A DNA stretch of 64,000 nt from an uncultured Bacilli bacterium (GCA_949879765.1 CATLBQ010000007.1:1-64000), one strand, 5' to 3'. Shown: positions 1 to 9,094, counted from the stretch's first letter. Notes: a model not told the origin generated them from the letters alone. Program-made: numbers and translations.

Positions 1-2940
1 TCCTTGAATCTTTTTTTCTATTCTTCTTCCCAGTGTATCGTATATATAATCTATATCTTTTCCTATTTTTGTGAGTTTTGTTTCTTCGAATACTAAATTG
101 TACACTTGATTATTTTTGGTTATGCTTGTTGGATGTAAAGCACAATACCTATCATAAGTGATATGGATTGTATCTTCTCCTATGGTGATATCATCTAATC
201 TTGTCTTATAGGTTGTATTATATTGATAATCGATTTTCGTTGTTTTTCCTGTAATATGGTTATGTATTACTTTTTGGGTGATGTTTTGATAACTATCATA
301 GGTATAGTTCGTCTCAATTTGAGGAGAAGTTTCATTTTGATAAGTTACTTCTTTAGTGAGTCTACCTAATTGATCATATGTATAACTAACTTGATGAAGG
401 AATGCAAGATTTGTCTTTTTTCTAGTACATATATTGACTATTCTTCCCATCTCATATTGATAGTCGATTTGAGTATCTTCTCCAGTTTCTGTTTGAACCA
501 TTTGAGTAATTGCAACAGGATGATTCAGATAGGTATAGTTCTTTGTAAACGTATGTTGATAAGTTTTATATTTCGTCTCTACTAATCTATCCCAATGATC
601 ATATTTTTTTTGATAAATGGTTGGTGTTAAAATGGCTTCTACTTGGTCTTCTTCTATCATCAAAGCACTATTTGCATAATAAAAATTCTCAATTTCGCCA
701 CATAAAATATCTATAACTTTACCATTTTCTTTGCCACATCCAAGATAACAAATGCTATGCGTTAAATCGATAGGTTGTATGCCCAAATCTACTTTTTTTC
801 CATCTACAATGATTGTGAGTATACCTTGTTGGTTCCTTTGAATGAGGAGTGTGTGCCAGATATCTGAGTCAAAGCGTAAACTTGCTTGTAAGACTTGATT
901 ATTGACAATGAATTGAATTTCTTCTTTTGCTAAAATCCGAATTCCTAGTTGAGTGATTTCATCTTTGATAAAACACATTACGTATACATCCAATAGTGAT
1001 TTAGGTGTTTCCCATTTTACCCGAAAAGCAATGGTAAAGGTATCTTCTAATTCTAAATCATAGCGAGAATAACTTTGTCCTGATAGACAAATGTCTTTTA
1101 AATGTTGGACTTGATACATACCATAAATATGCCTATTTTCTTCCGGATCATAATGATACTCACGGGATAAGTTATGGATATAACTACTCTCTAAAGTACT
1201 AGATTCTATTGGGCCTTTCCCCGCAATGGATTCTTTAATTCCTCTAAACGTCAATAAATCCCCTTGTTGGATTAATTTTTCATTTACCCATGATGTGGTT
1301 GTATATGTATAGGATGGTGAAGTATTACAAAGATGGGAAATGCTTTGTTGATAACAATCTAGCAACGCTTGTTGGTTAAGATAGGCTTCTGTCATCATAA
1401 TTTTATATACTTCAAATGGCATTTGCAATTGAGTTTGCTCGTTTTTTCCATTTCCTATTTTCAATCGCATCTCTTGATGAAGTTTTAAAATGGTACTATG
1501 AGTGAATGCTGGCTGAATGATAGTACCTTTTTTGCCATTAACACTCAAAATTAACTCATAATCATTTGCAAAAACTGTCTTTCTTTTTATAGATAACACC
1601 AACATATTCCATTCTTCTATATGTATTTGTTGTGTAGTTGTATATGTGTTTTGCTCTTCTTCTATCCAATATAAATATCCACTCGCATCTATTTTTAAAT
1701 TCAGTAATTCAATACTATCATCCATATAACATAACGATAATAGATTTTCTTTTGTTCCATATGATTGATGAGGTTTGAACCATAACACCACTGTATAAGT
1801 AAATAGTTCATTGGGATGAGTTACTATTTCAATCGGAGCAAAAGAGAGTTTACTACTCTTATTGTTAAAGTAGAGACATGCACTCATTTCACTTGTTCTA
1901 TTTACTTCCTTTTTTACGAGTGGTATACCTTGATCAGATGTTGTATCATGATAAGCGTCTATGCTATCCGCATGATAAGCTTTCAATAAGCGTTCAAAAA
2001 AGCCAACTTTCGTATATTCATTTTGACTGTCATTCCATTCATAACTATAAACTTGCTTGCGATCTTTGAGTTGAAGAACTTTTTGACGGATTTCGCCTTT
2101 TTCTTTTTGGTAGGTGATTTGAATATCTGGCTCTATCCTTTGTCTTGGGAAATTGTCTTCATCATATCTATATTCTACGATTGTTTGATTTTGATTGTCT
2201 TGAATTTGTACCAATTGATTCTTTTGATATAGATATTTTGCTTTTAATTGATATTTGTAAGACACACTTTCTAACTGATGTTGTGCATTATATGTATAAT
2301 TGTACTGTTGATTGTTCGCATATATTCTTTTGGTTAAAAAGCTATCTTTTTGATATGTATTTTCTTGCAATGTAGTATCTTGATTTTGAACAGACTGAAT
2401 ATTTCCAAAAGTATCATAGTCCATACTATATTGATGGGTTTGATTTTGTTGAACCCCTATGATACGCAATTGACTATCATAACCTATATTCTGAGTGATA
2501 TTTTCAATTTGTTCATCTTGTATTCTCACATAGATGGTTTTGAGTTCATCGGTAATGCCATAAGTATTGCGAATAACCAGTTGATTAGGATAATTTACCA
2601 CCGTAACTCTATCTCGCAAGTCATATTGATACGTGGTCGTTTGACCCATTGCATCCGTAGCACTTATCATATGATGATTTTCATCATATACATATTCTGC
2701 TTGCTTTTGCTTGATATTCGCATCTTCTATCCACTGTTTAGTTAAATCATTTTGTTCATTATATTCATTTTGATACATCACCTTTTCATTGATGATTGTT
2801 TGAACCGCTCTATGATTGTCATCATATTGATAAATCATATGCTGAAGGGCTTGATCTACTTGTTTGATACACTGATTATGTTCATCATATGTATATCGTT
2901 CATACCCATTTTTCCCTTGGATTTGAATAACATTTCCCCT
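1..2940 (-). pseudogene. C-terminal part of RHS/YD-repeat protein, separated from its N-terminal part by an in-frame stop; runs off the window edge
   Basis: All 980 codons from 2940 down to 1 are open in the same frame as the 2941-5556 gene; I checked every triplet. The translation resumes as RGNVIQIQG immediately after the stop, which completes a canonical YD-repeat (YAYD, one lost residue, then R-GN). Many YD motifs follow (TYDEHNQ, YDDNHRAV, YDLRDRV). Two LamG/concanavalin-like blocks lie near bases 1890-1360 and 1080-640, each a run of alternating beta strands with a VNGKKG or VDGKKV turn. YD repeats then resume to the edge (YDQLGRLTKE, YDTLGRRIEKK). The first internal ATG (2836-2838) has no ribosome site, so independent translation is unlikely. 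Known for the family: RHS proteins form a beta-shell that encloses a C-terminal toxin. That toxin end would lie outside this window. Either the gene is dead, or the stop is a recent or assembly error. Confidence 0.85.
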
Positions 2941-5556
2941 TTAATCATATGCATATTCTAATAACTCTTCTTTCTTGACCAGTTCGATGGCCGCAACACG
3001 AATATCATAGATATGGTGTTGAAACACATGAAATTCAATATTTTGATAATCTACTGGTGCTTTCATTTTTACACTAACATATTGATATCCTTTAATATAA
3101 GGTGTTACTCGTATGTCATAAGGATAATCTCCTTCATCATTTGAAAAAGCAAAGAGAATTTGAGGCATATCTTCTGCTGTACAATATGCTTGTATCAAAA
3201 AACGAAGGGTATAGTTATCCCCTTTTTTTCCTTCTACTCCCATCATATATGCCAAGGTTTTATTCCGATATTGATAAGGATTACATTGACTTACATTTTC
3301 AAGTAATAGACAATTGATTGGGCTAGAAAGAGGAAGGGTTGTTATAGGCTCAATCACATCACCTACAGACTGTTGATAGAGCTCAAATCCTTTTAATTTT
3401 TGAATATCTGCTTGGAAAAAGTATCCTCCATGGATATAATTGGGTTGAAGGACTTCAGGAATATCCACTACACTTAAATCATCTATTCCAAGACTATAGC
3501 CTTCTCCAGAACAAGTGATTCGAATCGTATATATTGTTGTAATCTTATCTTGATAATATGCGTTTACTTTAGGAAGCGTAAACTTTTGCCATGCTGTTTC
3601 TTGAATTGGTAACGTCGTCGCTGTTAGCGTTTCATTATACTGTACTAATTTTTGAACTGTTTCATAAGTTCCACTTGCAACACCTGGTACTAGTACTTCT
3701 ATATATTGACTATAAGTCCCTATTACTTCTATCTTAATCTCACAATTTATATTCTTTTTCATATGATGGAGTCGGTAATATCCACTCAGCACAATTTCTT
3801 CATTGGCAGGATCTAATGCTACAGTTTGTTCTATCATTAACTTTTCTGTATCCTTTTTTTGAATACGTAAGTATGTGCGATGTTCTTCTTTGATTCGTTC
3901 GACACGAGAGTTTTGCTTTCCTTTGATGATATAATCATTTAAAGTATCTTCATCAAAACTACCATTTTCTATCCACTGTCTTTTGATACGATTTTGGCTT
4001 TGTGTAATCACTTGATGAAAATGAGTATGAGTAGATAAATGATATTGATTAGAACTAACGATATCATCTGAATGGAATTGATAAAATGGTCTTCCCAAAT
4101 GGTCATAATAGTGATATATATTTTTTTCTAAATAACTGATTTGGGTATCCCCTTCGTGGTAATCATAATATTTTGGAGTAACATTAGATAATGTATATCC
4201 TATACCCACTGATTTTACTTGGTTGTCTTGATATTGTATCCACATTTTTTCTTTGGTTTGTTTGTGTGATATTATCATTTGATAATATGAATAGGTAATA
4301 TCTAGTGTTCTATAGGTATAAGAATGAATGGTTTCACCTTGAACAAAATGATATTGATAGGTTAAACTACTAAGATTTTGTTTACTATCATATGAAAGAG
4401 ACAAGCTATCTTTTTGTCCTGTTGTATATAAGCGAATCATTGTTCCTGCTAAATCATAGGAATAATGGATACTCTTGCTTTGATTGCTTACTTCTAATAA
4501 CCTATGGTGCACATAATGAAAAGTAAGGGTTTGATTAGGATAAACAATCTTAACTAAATGGATTTGTCCATCTGTGTGCTCATAATACCATTTTTCTTGA
4601 TTTACTTTTTCTACTCTATAACTTTGATTGGTTTTATCATAATACAGTTTATCTTGCGTTTCTAAATTGATAAATTCTGCTTGGTTTTGACTGTTTTCAA
4701 GATAAAACGTATCTACATATCCTGTAGGATCCTCAATCGTAATTTCTATTTGATGATCTTGCAATCGGTAATCATAACTATGTCTCATTTGATTTTTGGT
4801 TATTCCTTTTTGCACACCATAGTCTTGATAAATCAAGGATACACCAAAAGAAGATATGCCATCTTGAACGGTTAATCCTGGATAAAGAATATAAGCATCT
4901 TTAGTATACGTATTGACTTGTTGAATTAAAATATCTTTCCACATATTCGTATCTAATGCAAATCCTTTTCCAATTCCTTTTAGTGATTTGATATAGCCTG
5001 ATAAATAAACTTTATTGGTAGCATCTGCTGTATAATCAAGTAAAAGAGTGGCATCTTTTGAACGAATATGCATCAAAAAAGTCAAACTTTTGTGAGTAGG
5101 ACTCATATAATCATTTACAAAATTGGTTAAGTCAAAGATAATATCTTTTGTATACCACGTGTTGGTTTGAATCAATTGCTTTTGAAAAATCGTTTTCCAC
5201 GTTTGGATGTTTTGGTATAGTTGCATCAACTCTTCATTTGATTTTTCAAATGATATATCGATATCAAAATCACAATAGCGAATACTTTCATCATCTATGA
5301 GTTCTATTTGCGTATCTTGTTGAATATTGCGATTGCCATTCATTTGCCACTTTAAAATAGAAAATCTTTCTTTTTCAGCATAGTTTGCTATGGTTATATT
5401 CACCAAAACATATTCGTCAACTTCTCCTGTTCCCTTTGCTTGGTAAATTTGACTTTGATCAATATTGATTCTATTTCCTCTAATAAACACTCTTTTAAAT
5501 CGTAAATTGATTCCTTTGGTTAAATCTACTCCATAATTGCTTTGTACATATCTCAT
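2941..5556 (-). CDS. RHS/YD-repeat protein, N-terminal segment (871 aa before in-frame TAA)
   Basis: The start is fixed by an AAAGGAGGG ribosome site just before ATG at 5556. No signal peptide is visible. Residues about 1-270 are beta-rich with no motif I recognise (DUF6531-like N-terminal regions are common in RHS proteins, but I cannot assign this one). From about residue 270 there are irregular YD-type repeats (YDYRLQDHQIEI, YDLAGTMIRLY, YDHLGRPFYQF). A carbohydrate-binding-like beta-sandwich stretch lies at roughly 570-700 (ends LGIDDLSVVD), and a second at about 760-860. The frame ends at YAYD followed by TAA and then continues open for 980 codons to the window edge, so this is the front half of a protein of more than 1850 residues. 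The nucleotidyltransferase gene ends 17 bases upstream, so the two are probably co-transcribed. The role by family is delivery or scaffold of a polymorphic toxin. Confidence 0.85.
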   Translation of the reverse strand: MRYVQSNYGVDLTKGINLRFKRVFIRGNRINIDQSQIYQAKGTGEVDEYVLVNITIANYAEKERFSILKWQMNGNRNIQQDTQIELIDDESIRYCDFDIDISFEKSNEELMQLYQNIQTWKTIFQKQLIQTNTWYTKDIIFDLTNFVNDYMSPTHKSLTFLMHIRSKDATLLLDYTADATNKVYLSGYIKSLKGIGKGFALDTNMWKDILIQQVNTYTKDAYILYPGLTVQDGISSFGVSLIYQDYGVQKGITKNQMRHSYDYRLQDHQIEITIEDPTGYVDTFYLENSQNQAEFINLETQDKLYYDKTNQSYRVEKVNQEKWYYEHTDGQIHLVKIVYPNQTLTFHYVHHRLLEVSNQSKSIHYSYDLAGTMIRLYTTGQKDSLSLSYDSKQNLSSLTYQYHFVQGETIHSYTYRTLDITYSYYQMIISHKQTKEKMWIQYQDNQVKSVGIGYTLSNVTPKYYDYHEGDTQISYLEKNIYHYYDHLGRPFYQFHSDDIVSSNQYHLSTHTHFHQVITQSQNRIKRQWIENGSFDEDTLNDYIIKGKQNSRVERIKEEHRTYLRIQKKDTEKLMIEQTVALDPANEEIVLSGYYRLHHMKKNINCEIKIEVIGTYSQYIEVLVPGVASGTYETVQKLVQYNETLTATTLPIQETAWQKFTLPKVNAYYQDKITTIYTIRITCSGEGYSLGIDDLSVVDIPEVLQPNYIHGGYFFQADIQKLKGFELYQQSVGDVIEPITTLPLSSPINCLLLENVSQCNPYQYRNKTLAYMMGVEGKKGDNYTLRFLIQAYCTAEDMPQILFAFSNDEGDYPYDIRVTPYIKGYQYVSVKMKAPVDYQNIEFHVFQHHIYDIRVAAIELVKKEELLEYAYD

Positions 5557-5573
5557 TGCTTCCCTCCTTTTTT

Positions 5574-6374
5574 CTATCTCTTATGGCTAAAGATACATAT
5601 TCTTTCTTGGATGGCATCCTTGGAAAAAAATAGTGATTCTGATTGAAATATTTTAATGTCTACTGGTCTTCTACACATAGTGGTCAAATATTTTTTTAAC
5701 TCTTGCAAATCACAATTGGCTAGGGTATCCACCATAATATCAATATCACTATATTCAGTTTGTTCTTCTCTTGCAAACGATCCATATAGCCACATATTTT
5801 GAATTGAAAATTCAGTTTGAATGACTTTTTGATTGGACTTCAATATTGTGATGAGTTCTTCTCTAGATAAAGACGCATAGACTTGATTGAAGAAAAGTGA
5901 TTTTGCTTCACACAGAAATAAAATTTCTTCAATCGATGTATCGACTAGTCCTCTATTTATTTCATACTCAAGTTGCTCTAGCAGTCTATTTCCTATAATA
6001 AGTGGCAATTTTTGAAGTCTTAGACGATAGACATTATAAAAAATAGCTGCCATTTCTTTACTATATTCACCAAATAGATGTTCTTGGATGATGGAACGAA
6101 AATATTGAATAGGGGTCATATCCGTTTCCAAAACCAAGGCGAATTGAGGACTATAGGCAATTTGATATTTATCCCAAATACGATGGGATAGTATATTTGC
6201 TTGCACTAAATCGGCAAATAAACTAGATAATTGAAAAAAGAATACCTCGATTTCGTCTTCAGGTATTCTTTTCCTTCTTAAAATGGAACGAAACTGAAGA
6301 TATTTTTCTTCTCTTTGATAAAATGGTGCCATGGTATATAGCATTTTAAATATGATTTTGTCATTTATCTTCAT
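5574..6374 (-). CDS. Nucleotidyltransferase-domain protein (MNT / pol-beta fold) upstream of RHS gene
   Basis: The C-terminal part carries the pol-beta nucleotidyltransferase signature GSFAREEQTEYSDIDIMV at about residues 198-215, with the metal-binding Asp-x-Asp at about 211 and 213. The N-terminal 190 residues look helical and match nothing I recognise. The frame is open from 6392 (MGGMKLMKIN). I chose the ATG at 6374 because a G-run lies nine bases before it, whereas that run touches or overlaps the earlier ATGs. Family members include HEPN/MNT toxin-antitoxin antitoxins (which AMPylate partner toxins) and aminoglycoside-modifying enzymes. No HEPN partner is visible next to it. Its position 17 bases upstream of the RHS gene suggests co-expression with the toxin locus. 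The function is unknown; only the fold assignment is firm. Confidence 0.75.
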   Translation of the reverse strand: MKINDKIIFKMLYTMAPFYQREEKYLQFRSILRRKRIPEDEIEVFFFQLSSLFADLVQANILSHRIWDKYQIAYSPQFALVLETDMTPIQYFRSIIQEHLFGEYSKEMAAIFYNVYRLRLQKLPLIIGNRLLEQLEYEINRGLVDTSIEEILFLCEAKSLFFNQVYASLSREELITILKSNQKVIQTEFSIQNMWLYGSFAREEQTEYSDIDIMVDTLANCDLQELKKYLTTMCRRPVDIKIFQSESLFFSKDAIQERICIFSHKR

Positions 6375-6427
6375 CAGTTTCATCCCCCCCATTTTTTACC
6401 ATATTTTAACATATTCTTTTTTTCTTT

Positions 6428-6715
6428 TCAAGGGTTTATATTATTTTTTGATAAAAAATAAAAACATTCTAAATCTTTTACCGGAATGTTTTTTGATGTT
6501 GTCAAAAATTGTTGCATGATGTAAAGGCTTTGAAGATTTATCATCAATATATCCAAAACAGTATTTGCACTTTTTGTGACAGGATATATCCGGCCTGCTT
6601 GATCCGCATCAGTCAATAGCCCTAGTTTTGACATATCTTGTTGGATGTCATTTTCTTGATAAACTGAAAGAATAGATTGAACAAATGGGTTATTATAATA
6701 TTTTTCATTCTGCAT
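6428..6715 (-). CDS. Small hypothetical protein of RHS locus (95 aa)
   Basis: The start is ATG at 6715, with GTAGGTG upstream; a GTG one codon earlier (6718) is also possible. The protein is mildly acidic, has no membrane segment and contains a central helical hydrophobic stretch (TVLDILMINLQSLYIMQQFL). I do not recognise it. It lies between a broken small frame (6705-6836), with which it overlaps, and the nucleotidyltransferase gene, so it looks like part of the same minus-strand operon that feeds the RHS gene. It could be a secretion adaptor or chaperone of the RHS protein, as small helical genes often precede polymorphic toxins, but that is a guess from position only. Confidence 0.55.
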   Translation of the reverse strand: MQNEKYYNNPFVQSILSVYQENDIQQDMSKLGLLTDADQAGRIYPVTKSANTVLDILMINLQSLYIMQQFLTTSKNIPVKDLECFYFLSKNNINP

Positions 6716-6836
6716 CACCTACTTTATTTTTATAACTATCAAAGAAAGCATCTTCTAATGCTCTTCCTTGCATGATATGAACTACTTCATCTCAAATAAT
6801 CATCTTACCATTGTTGACAAAAAAGTGCCTTACATT
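6705..6836 (-). pseudogene. Broken small coding frame with internal TGA
   Basis: One frame reads NNGKMII, TGA (6792-6794), DEVVHIMQGRALEDAFF and ends with GDAE and a stop at 6705-6707. A stop at 6837-6839 closes it upstream. Composition and charge pattern look protein-like on both sides of the TGA, which suggests a small gene broken by one point mutation (for example CGA to TGA). A shorter product starting at the ATG of MQGRALED (no good ribosome site) is possible. It overlaps the start of the 95-aa gene downstream. No family is recognised. Confidence 0.35.
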
Positions 6837-6888
6837 TTATTAAAAAGATAAGGGCATAAAGCTGAGTATATCAGTTTATAAGAAATCC

Positions 6889-6914
6889 AAAAAGTCACGA
6901 AGTGGTGCTTTTTT
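6889..6914. terminator. Possible bidirectional terminator
   Basis: AAAAAG and CTTTTT flank a short CAC/GTG stem around a GAAGTG loop, with T-runs on both strands. The stem is short and contains a bulge, so support is modest. Confidence 0.3.
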
Positions 6915-6994
6915 TCTTATTTTACCTGAAATGTATACGATTTGACTGCATATATTAACTGCTATACTAAATTTTGTTATTAATCATCTTGTAG

Positions 6995-7032
6995 ACAAAA
7001 AAGGACTACTATTTCATATTAACTAGTAGTCC
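6995..7032 (-). terminator. Intrinsic terminator after immunity gene
   Basis: GGACTACT (7003-7010) pairs perfectly with AGTAGTCC (7025-7032) around a 14-base loop. On the minus strand the stem is followed by TTTTTTG. It lies 79 bases past the stop of the immunity gene. Confidence 0.75.
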
Positions 7033-7110
7033 CTTCTATCAACTCAAATTAAAATAACCTAATTTACACACAAAAACTTCATTTATTAAGTTTTGTTTTT
7101 AACAACAAAA

Positions 7111-8001
7111 TCATTTCATTAAGTTATCAACCAATAAAATATTAAAAGGTTTGTATTCTCCACTAAAATCACATTTTACTATTCGATTATCAAAATAATG
7201 TAATATTTTCTCTTTATACAAGTCCTCAAATATAGCTTTAATATCTAATTCTTTTGATAAAAAATCATTATAATCTTTTATTATCAACAAATATGAATTT
7301 CTTTTACTACTGGTAAAATCAAACCGGTGATCCCACGCAATTATATAAAAAGAATGATGCTTAACATCTTTATAATAATGGTCGACTGAATATTTTTTTT
7401 CTAACTCATGAATATAATCTTTCCATTTTTTACATTTTTTTCCATCAATTTCTATACAAAAAGCTTCTTTAAATTTATTTTTATATTCTTCCAATTCATT
7501 AAAATGAATATGATATATTTTGTTTTCAAATAAACAAGGATCAACTTTTAACTCTATTTGTTTAATTTTAGGACCTTCATACAAATTCATTAAAGCCTCT
7601 TCAATATCATTACCTAAAAAGTAAAGGACTATATCAAGTCCCGCATATATTTTTCCAGACAATGACATCATAAATATATAATGAAAACTATTGCTACCAA
7701 TCATAACTAGTTTTTCATCTATTGTATTTTCGTATACTTTTTCTCTTCCTTTTTCTATTTCATTAATTTTAATACAATCCAAAGTTATAATATCAATTGG
7801 ATTCTTTTCATATTTTTCTAAATACTTTACAGGGTATTTAAGTTGATGACCATCAAATATTTCTAAATACTCTAATAATTTATCAAATACTGGCAAATCC
7901 TTACTCTTTAAATAAGCAAGCACATTATTAATTTCTTGTTTTTTTTCAATATTAAATCCTTGATTTTTTAAATATTGCATTAATTTATAAGATATTCTCA
8001 T
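7111..8001 (-). CDS. Double immunity protein: SUKH-like plus barstar-like domains
   Basis: This 296-residue soluble protein appears to be a fusion of two immunity domains. Residues about 25-150 resemble the SUKH/SMI1 group, closest to SUKH-3 as I recall it: TLDCIKIN, then LVMIGSNSFHYIFMMS, then the hallmark SGKIYAGLDIVLYFLGNDIEEAL. Residues about 180-295 resemble barstar-type inhibitors (IEIDGKKCKKWKDYIHELEK, YYKDV, then a helix and a closing beta strand). I chose the ATG at 8001. The frame is open to a TTG at 8052, but that extension overlaps the toxin remnant, whose stop (8007-8009) lies only five bases before the ATG. The toxin-immunity spacing strongly supports a role in neutralising polymorphic toxins. 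A terminator follows at 6995-7032. Domain assignments come from pattern memory, not from a search. Confidence 0.72.
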   Translation of the reverse strand: MRISYKLMQYLKNQGFNIEKKQEINNVLAYLKSKDLPVFDKLLEYLEIFDGHQLKYPVKYLEKYEKNPIDIITLDCIKINEIEKGREKVYENTIDEKLVMIGSNSFHYIFMMSLSGKIYAGLDIVLYFLGNDIEEALMNLYEGPKIKQIELKVDPCLFENKIYHIHFNELEEYKNKFKEAFCIEIDGKKCKKWKDYIHELEKKYSVDHYYKDVKHHSFYIIAWDHRFDFTSSKRNSYLLIIKDYNDFLSKELDIKAIFEDLYKEKILHYFDNRIVKCDFSGEYKPFNILLVDNLMK

Positions 8002-8006
8002 TTTAA

Positions 8007-8313
8007 TTATCCACTTACAACGAGTAGAACTCCTTTCATAGTTATTTGACAATTTCTACACATTACAGCCATTGTAAAATTTGAAACACGCACAGTAGTA
8101 ACAACTAAATCTTCCATCTTCGCACCACTATTGAGCGCTGAATTTACTGCATTAAATTCAGCACAATTTGCAACTTTTCATATGAGTATATGGTTCCAAT
8201 AGTTCATTGATATTATTGGCAATGTGACTAGACTCTCCACGATATACTTTTCCAGTTGTCTTGTCAACAGCAGCAGAAACCATCGTAGGTCTATTTTTTT
8301 CATTGATTGTCAT
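8007..8313 (-). pseudogene. Frameshifted YwqJ-like deaminase toxin C-terminus
   Basis: In one frame, 8313 down to about 8179, the DNA reads NEKNRPTMVSAAVDKTTGKV and ends in LLEPYTHM. The similarity then continues in another frame from about 8177 to 8007: KVANCAEFNAVNSALNSGAK, then EDLVVTTVRVSNF, and finally MCRNCQ. The NCAE and CxxC pair are the zinc/catalytic motifs of the YwqJ-type nucleic-acid deaminase toxins. The shift falls in an AAAA run at 8175-8178, where one extra A would explain it. The first frame stops at TGA 8158-8160. The product should therefore be inactive unless frameshifting occurs. It is followed after five bases by the immunity gene. Confidence 0.7.
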
Positions 8314-8572
8314 TCCTTAACGTGCTTAGTGCAGTTTGCTTAGAAATGTTCGCAAATTTTATTCTATTTGCTTTTTGAATTGTATGCGAAATACGAAGAC
8401 AAGTACTTAATATTGCAAAAAATCCAGTAATAGCAGCAACTCTAATATTAAATATACCTACAATAATGATTACTGCAACCATCATTAAACCTATCGCCAA
8501 TCTTTTCCCATGTGACTTGCCAAAACTTTTTCCACTTAATTTATTCATCAGCAGCATACGTGATTTCTTCAA
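8300..8572 (-). CDS. Small hydrophobic protein, probably the pre-toxin segment of the decayed toxin module
   Basis: This 90-residue frame starts at TTG (8572), or alternatively at the ATG four codons later. It has a basic N-terminus (LSGKSFGKSHGKR) followed by two hydrophobic stretches, at about 26-43 (IGLMMVAVIIIVGIF) and 45-62 (VAAITGFFAILSTCLRI). Its last codons overlap the start of the deaminase remnant in a different frame (RNDNQ-stop against MTINEKN). A strong promoter sits directly upstream (8592-8620). I infer that it and the deaminase were one toxin fragment joined in frame before small deletions. As it stands it would encode a short two-helix membrane protein of unknown function. 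Confidence 0.45.
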   Translation of the reverse strand: MKKSRMLLMNKLSGKSFGKSHGKRLAIGLMMVAVIIIVGIFNIRVAAITGFFAILSTCLRISHTIQKANRIKFANISKQTALSTLRNDNQ

Positions 8573-8591
8573 ATGTTTCCTATGTATATGT

Positions 8592-8620
8592 ATTATATAC
8601 TAAATGAACTAGATTCTCAA
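8592..8620 (-). promoter_or_regulatory. Sigma-A promoter of the toxin/immunity module
   Basis: TTGAGA, a 17-base spacer and TATAAT on the minus strand, 20 bases upstream of the 90-aa frame. It would transcribe the toxin remnant and the immunity gene. Confidence 0.75.
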
Positions 8621-8700
8621 TAGTTAAACTATACAAATTCAAATTATCCTATTAGTATTTCTTGTCTTACATCTTTTTTATACTGATAAGAAATTGTCTT

Positions 8701-8805
8701 TCAATAAAAGGGAATAAGTAGATTACACTCATCTACAATTGCTTTGAACACAACATCCAAATGCGTTTTTGGAAAATCCATTACTAGTTTTATTCTACTA
8801 TTCAT
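8701..8805 (-). CDS. Short hypothetical ORF (34 aa) with strong ribosome site, possibly truncated by TGA
   Basis: AAAGGAGGGAAA directly precedes ATG at 8805, one of the best ribosome sites in the window. The frame encodes MNSRIKLVMDFP and ends in LLIPFY followed by TGA (8701-8703). It then stays open for 18 more codons (KTISYQYKKDVRQEILIG) before TAA, so the intact ancestor was probably about 53 residues. No family is recognised. It belongs to the same accessory region as the toxin remnants and could be the relic of another immunity or antitoxin gene. Confidence 0.4.
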   Translation of the reverse strand: MNSRIKLVMDFPKTHLDVVFKAIVDECNLLIPFY

Positions 8806-9060
8806 TTTCCCTCCTTTCATGAAAGATGTATATATTTTATAATATTTTTCATTTTATTTTAAATCTTGTCAATTATTTTTTTTGTACAATAATATTGAAT
8901 TTTGATAAAAAACATTCAGTTTTGTGAACATTTTATATGCTAAATATATTTCTTAAAAAATTTACAAACATTTTATAATATTCACTCGATTTTGATTCCT
9001 TTATATTTTTCTAATGCTTTAACAATCTTTTTTCAAGAATTTATATTTTTTTTAAAAATC
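8806..9060. other. AT-rich intergenic stretch, nothing recognised
   Basis: Very AT-rich, with T-runs and an imperfect direct repeat of the form AACATTTTATA (about 8937 and 8968). A TTGACA on the minus strand (8867-8872) has no good -10 at the usual distance. No coding frame was seen. Confidence 0.5.
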
Positions 9061-9064
9061 AAAA

Positions 9065-9090
9065 ACATCCTGATTTCACAATCAGGATGT
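9065..9090 (-). terminator. Intrinsic terminator after rsuA
   Basis: Perfect 11-bp stem ACATCCTGATT / AATCAGGATGT with a four-base loop. On the minus strand it is followed by TTTTTGATTTTT. It lies 5 bases past the rsuA stop. Confidence 0.9.
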
Positions 9091-9094
9091 TTTC

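Noticed and set aside
1-5556. Tandem DNA repeats or CRISPR-like array in the left arm
   Set aside because: The periodic TCATATTGATA-like strings on the plus strand are the codons of the YD motif on the minus strand; spacing and sequence vary, as in protein repeats.
6705-8805. TGA read as tryptophan (Mollicutes code 4) to repair two small frames
   Set aside because: TGA is a true stop in well-supported genes here (tspO at 14436-14438, the ECF sigma and PHP genes), and large genes use TGG for Trp. The internal TGAs are better explained as lesions.
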